6,376 bases of DNA, from NCBI GenBank assembly GCA_030837305.1, contig JAUPKT010000181.1:1-6376 (forward strand), written 5' to 3'. Made by a program: the position numbers and the translations under genes. Below, piece after piece: positions 3,406 to 6,376 of the stretch (position 1 is its first letter; the number at the start of each line of letters is the position of its first letter). Below the pieces are notes generated by a model. It saw only the letters and a program-made list of their open reading frames with translations. It was not told the DNA's origin and made no database searches. Origin of the DNA: Thermodesulfobacteriota bacterium (GTDB lineage Bacteria; Desulfobacterota; Desulfomonilia; Desulfomonilales; Desulfomonilaceae).

Positions 3406-6376
3406 ATGGCCCAATCCCAGGACGTAGTAGGCGCCGCCCTTGTTGTTGGAGGCGGAATAGCCGGCGTACAGGCCTCATTAGACCTCGCGGAATCAGGTTA
3501 CAAAGTCTATCTTGTGGAGAATCAGACGGGAATTGGCGGGCGTATGGCACAGCTCGACAAGACCTTTCCCACCAATGACTGCTCAACGTGTATCTTCTCG
3601 CCCAAACTTGTTACCGTGGGACAAAATCCTAATATAGAACTGCTATCGTATAGTGAAGTCGATGATATTCAAGGCCAAGAGGGCCGTTTCAAGGTAAGAA
3701 TTCGCCAGAAGGCCCGATATATAAGGAAAGACAGATGTAAAGCGTGCGGTGACTGTGCAACGGCATGTCCGGTGAAAGTCCCGAACGAGTTTGATCAGGA
3801 ATTGAGCAAGAGAGCCGCCACGTATCGGCTGTTTCCTCAAACAATACCTCAGACTTTTGTCATTGAGAAGGCTGACCGAGCGCCTTGCGTTATGGCATGC
3901 CCTGCACACATCAACGTGCAAGGGTATGTCCAGCTCATCAGCAAGGGCAAGTATAAAGAGGCCGTGGAGTTGATATATGAGAAGCTCCCGCTGCCGGCGG
4001 TTCTCGGCCGGGTCTGTCCGCATCCGTGCGAGAAGGTGTGCCGGAGGGGTGATAAAGATCAACCGGTATCCATTTGCAAACTGAAGAGGTTTGCAGCCGA
4101 TCAGATAGATTACTCCGCTCTTTCCATACCGGAAATTATCCCACGTGAAGACAAAGTTGCCATTGTCGGTTCAGGGCCCGCCGGACTGTCGGCTGCCTAC
4201 TATCTTGCTTTGAAAGGTTATAAAGTTTCCATTCTTGAGGCGTCCTCGGTAATGGGAGGCTGGTTGAGAATGGGGATCCCCGATTATAGGCTTCCCCGAG
4301 ATGTGCTTGACAAGGAGATCAACCACATACTGAGTCTAGGGGTGGAAGCCAAGACTAACACTGCGCTGGGAAAAGACTTTTCTCTGGAGGACCTTTCTTC
4401 GAAGGGTTTCAAGGCGATCTTCCTTGGCGTGGGGTGTCAGAGAGGGGCACGCCTGGGCGTTCCCGGTGAAGAAAACGACGGTATTATCCAAGGGGTCGAT
4501 CTTCTTCGTGATGCGGCACTTGATGTGAAGGTGCCGGCCATTAAGAAGGCAGTTGTGATCGGTGGAGGTAACGTCGCCATTGACGCGGCAAGGACCCTTT
4601 TACGACTCGGTGCAGATATTACAATCCTCTATAGACGTTCCAGACAGGAGATGCCTGCGTATGACGAGGAGGTGAGAGCTGCCCTCGAAGAGGGTGTAAA
4701 GATACAATTTTTGGTGGCACCGGTAGAGGTGATGGCCCCCTTCGGCACAGTAACAGGGATCAAATGTATCAAGATGCAGCTTGGTCCGCCTGATCAATCG
4801 GGTAGGAGGAGACCGGTCCCGATTGAAGGTTCTGAGTTTGTGGTAGATGCCGACGCAGTGGTACCGGCAATAGGCCAGGTTATCGATCCGACTTTCTGGG
4901 ACAGCGTGCCCGGTCTTTCACAAACATCACGAAATACAATCCAGTTCGACCCCATAACCCTTGCGACTTCCCTGCCCGGAGTCTTCTCCGGCGGCGACGC
5001 TGCCACAGGGCCTGCAACGGTGGTGGAAGCTGTTGCTGCGGGTCGGGAGGCTGCGGAGTCCATACATCGATACTTGAACGCCCTGGATCTCACAGAAGGG
5101 CGCCCCTGGCAAATGCCCGGCGATCCTCATTACCCACCCATCCCGGAAGAGATGAAACCAGAGAAACGGGCAGTCAATCCCGAAATAGTCCTTTCCGAGC
5201 GCAAGGGTTTTGCCGAGGTGGAGTTGGCCTTTCCTGAGGAGGAGGCTATCCGGGAGGCTAACCGCTGTTTGAACTGCGGTGTGTGCTCCGAATGTATGGA
5301 ATGCGTCAAGGCTTGCCCTGCCCAGGCGGTGGATCACTCTATGGAGGACGAATACCTCGACGTGGAGGTTGGAAGCATCATATTGTCCACCGGCTATGAC
5401 ATGATTGAGCCAGACAAGGTAAGAGGCGAATATTCTTACGGTACTGCGCCAAATGTGCTCACCAACATGGAATTTGAGCGTATGCTGAGCGCATCAGGCC
5501 CGAATGCCGGGGAAGTTAAGAGACCGTCTGATGGAGCCCATCCCCACAAAGTGGCATGGATTCAATGTGTGGGATCGAGAGATCCGGTGAAGGGCATGCC
5601 CCATTGCAGCTCCATTTGCTGCATGGCCTCGATCAAGGAGGCGGTGATCGCTAAGGAACACGACCCGAACATTGAGCCGACGATATTCTACATGGATATT
5701 CGGGCATACGGAAAAGACTTCGATGCCTACTATGAGCGGGCAAAGGGTCAGGGTACCGTTCGCTTCATAAGGTCTATGGTCATTCGAGTGGTTGAAGACC
5801 CCCTGACCAACAATTTGCACATAACGTACCTTGACGAAGGCCAGCAGCTCACCACGGAAGTCTTTGATATGGTTGTTCTGGCCGTGGGTCTCAAGACATC
5901 TGATGAATCCCGTCTACTCGCCGCGAAGGTGGGGGTGAATCTTAACGAGTCTTTCTTTTGCTCCACCAGTACTTTTGAACCAGTTCAGACCAACCAGCCG
6001 GGCATATTTGCCGCAGGCATGTTTCAGGGGCCCAAGGACATTCCACAGACCGTCATGGAGGCGTCCGCAGCCGCCGGCGCTTCTTCTCGGCTGCTGGCTT
6101 CCGCGCGAAATACCCTCACAACGAAGCAGGAATTTCCCCCCCAGAGGGACGTGTCCGGGGAGGAGCCCCGTATCGGCGTGTTTATTTGTCGTTGCGGGAT
6201 CAATATTGCCAACGTTGTAGACGTACCGAGGGTTGTCGAACATGTGAGGACCTTGCCAAACGTGGTATTTGCGGACGAAAAGCTCTTTACGTGTTCGCAA
6301 GACACTCAGGAGCAGTTTCTCCAGTTCATTGAAGAGAATAAACTGAATCGAATAGTTGTCTCTGCTTGCAGTCCAA
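3406..6376 (+). CDS. hdrA: Giant HdrA-GltD-HdrA type iron-sulfur flavoprotein (partial, N-terminal 990 residues)
   Basis: Open from ATG 3406 to the window edge with no in-frame stop; the ribosome site is weak (AAGAGAG, 3393-3399). Order: HdrA flavin domain, first half, with GGGIAG (15-20), LDKTFPTNDCSTC (50-62) and ferredoxin cysteines 111/114/117/121; a GltD/NfnB-like module with cysteines 161/165/204/208/212, FAD motif GSGPAG (255-260), NADP(H) motif GGGNVAID (386-393), YRRSRQEMPA (409-418) and SGGDAATGPATVVEA (528-542); a six-cysteine ferredoxin segment (621-637); the HdrA flavin domain, second half, with Cys721/734/738/739 and GIFAAGMFQGPKDIPQT (866-882); then from about 921 the N-terminal domain of another HdrA (CRCGINI, TCS, ACSP). 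HdrA is the flavin subunit of heterodisulfide reductase complexes and the site of electron bifurcation. GltD-like modules pass electrons between NAD(P)H, FAD and Fe-S clusters. A cytoplasmic NAD(P)H-linked electron-transfer role is inferred; partners are not visible. Similar large proteins have been called HdrL in sulfate reducers. Confidence 0.93.
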   Translation, partial: MAQSQDVVGAALVVGGGIAGVQASLDLAESGYKVYLVENQTGIGGRMAQLDKTFPTNDCSTCIFSPKLVTVGQNPNIELLSYSEVDDIQGQEGRFKVRIRQKARYIRKDRCKACGDCATACPVKVPNEFDQELSKRAATYRLFPQTIPQTFVIEKADRAPCVMACPAHINVQGYVQLISKGKYKEAVELIYEKLPLPAVLGRVCPHPCEKVCRRGDKDQPVSICKLKRFAADQIDYSALSIPEIIPREDKVAIVGSGPAGLSAAYYLALKGYKVSILEASSVMGGWLRMGIPDYRLPRDVLDKEINHILSLGVEAKTNTALGKDFSLEDLSSKGFKAIFLGVGCQRGARLGVPGEENDGIIQGVDLLRDAALDVKVPAIKKAVVIGGGNVAIDAARTLLRLGADITILYRRSRQEMPAYDEEVRAALEEGVKIQFLVAPVEVMAPFGTVTGIKCIKMQLGPPDQSGRRRPVPIEGSEFVVDADAVVPAIGQVIDPTFWDSVPGLSQTSRNTIQFDPITLATSLPGVFSGGDAATGPATVVEAVAAGREAAESIHRYLNALDLTEGRPWQMPGDPHYPPIPEEMKPEKRAVNPEIVLSERKGFAEVELAFPEEEAIREANRCLNCGVCSECMECVKACPAQAVDHSMEDEYLDVEVGSIILSTGYDMIEPDKVRGEYSYGTAPNVLTNMEFERMLSASGPNAGEVKRPSDGAHPHKVAWIQCVGSRDPVKGMPHCSSICCMASIKEAVIAKEHDPNIEPTIFYMDIRAYGKDFDAYYERAKGQGTVRFIRSMVIRVVEDPLTNNLHITYLDEGQQLTTEVFDMVVLAVGLKTSDESRLLAAKVGVNLNESFFCSTSTFEPVQTNQPGIFAAGMFQGPKDIPQTVMEASAAAGASSRLLASARNTLTTKQEFPPQRDVSGEEPRIGVFICRCGINIANVVDVPRVVEHVRTLPNVVFADEKLFTCSQDTQEQFLQFIEENKLNRIVVSACSP

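Noticed and set aside
3005..3586. 193-residue minus-strand frame spanning the radical SAM/flavoprotein junction
   Set aside because: Arginine-rich translation with no domain; both genes on the other strand are supported by several conserved motifs.
4600..6305. Several minus-strand frames of 65-136 residues within the flavoprotein gene
   Set aside because: All are antisense to a continuous coding frame with intact FAD, NADP(H) and cluster motifs.
3406..6376. Possible frameshift, in-frame TGA or selenocysteine codon in the flavoprotein
   Set aside because: I translated the whole stretch by hand: 990 codons read through with no stop, and the motifs stay in one frame on both sides of each module boundary.

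Overview
The window looks like a piece of an anaerobic bacterial chromosome, most likely from Desulfobacterota (the former Deltaproteobacteria: sulfate reducers or syntrophs). This is inferred from a very large HdrA-type flavoprotein with a built-in GltD-like module, next to a B12-binding-type radical SAM protein. No rRNA or other direct taxonomic marker is present.

Layout. (1) From 658 leftwards off the window edge, minus strand: the N-terminal 219 residues of a multi-pass membrane protein that resembles GT-C fold glycosyltransferases. (2) 659-926: a gene-free gap with one weak terminator-like hairpin. (3) 927-1828, minus strand: a two-gene repair/nucleoid unit, ybaB/ebfC then recR, joined by a one-base stop/start overlap. 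The ybaB start is a GTG behind a near-perfect Shine-Dalgarno sequence at 1837-1844. The usual upstream partner dnaX is absent. (4) 1829-1989: a divergent intergenic region. (5) 1990-3351, plus strand: a complete radical SAM protein with an N-terminal B12-binding-like domain. (6) 3406 to the right edge, plus strand: 990 residues, still open, of a giant iron-sulfur flavoprotein.

The most interesting item is gene (6). Read in frame without interruption, it holds the first half of an HdrA flavin domain with a ferredoxin motif, then a complete GltD/NfnB-like NADP(H):FAD oxidoreductase module, then a cysteine-rich ferredoxin segment, then the second half of the same HdrA flavin domain, and finally the N-terminal domain of a second HdrA unit that continues past the window. 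It therefore appears to be a single-chain assembly of an NAD(P)H-dependent module with one and probably two HdrA modules. Such a protein would suit electron bifurcation or confurcation between NAD(P)H, ferredoxin and a heterodisulfide/thiol-disulfide or hydrogenase partner. The electron partners lie outside the window, so the physiological reaction is not shown.

The radical SAM gene and the giant flavoprotein gene are 54 bases apart with no visible terminator between them, so they may be co-transcribed. A promoter-like sequence at the 3' end of the radical SAM gene could also drive the flavoprotein gene alone. I see no tRNA, rRNA, CRISPR array, insertion sequence or phage signature.
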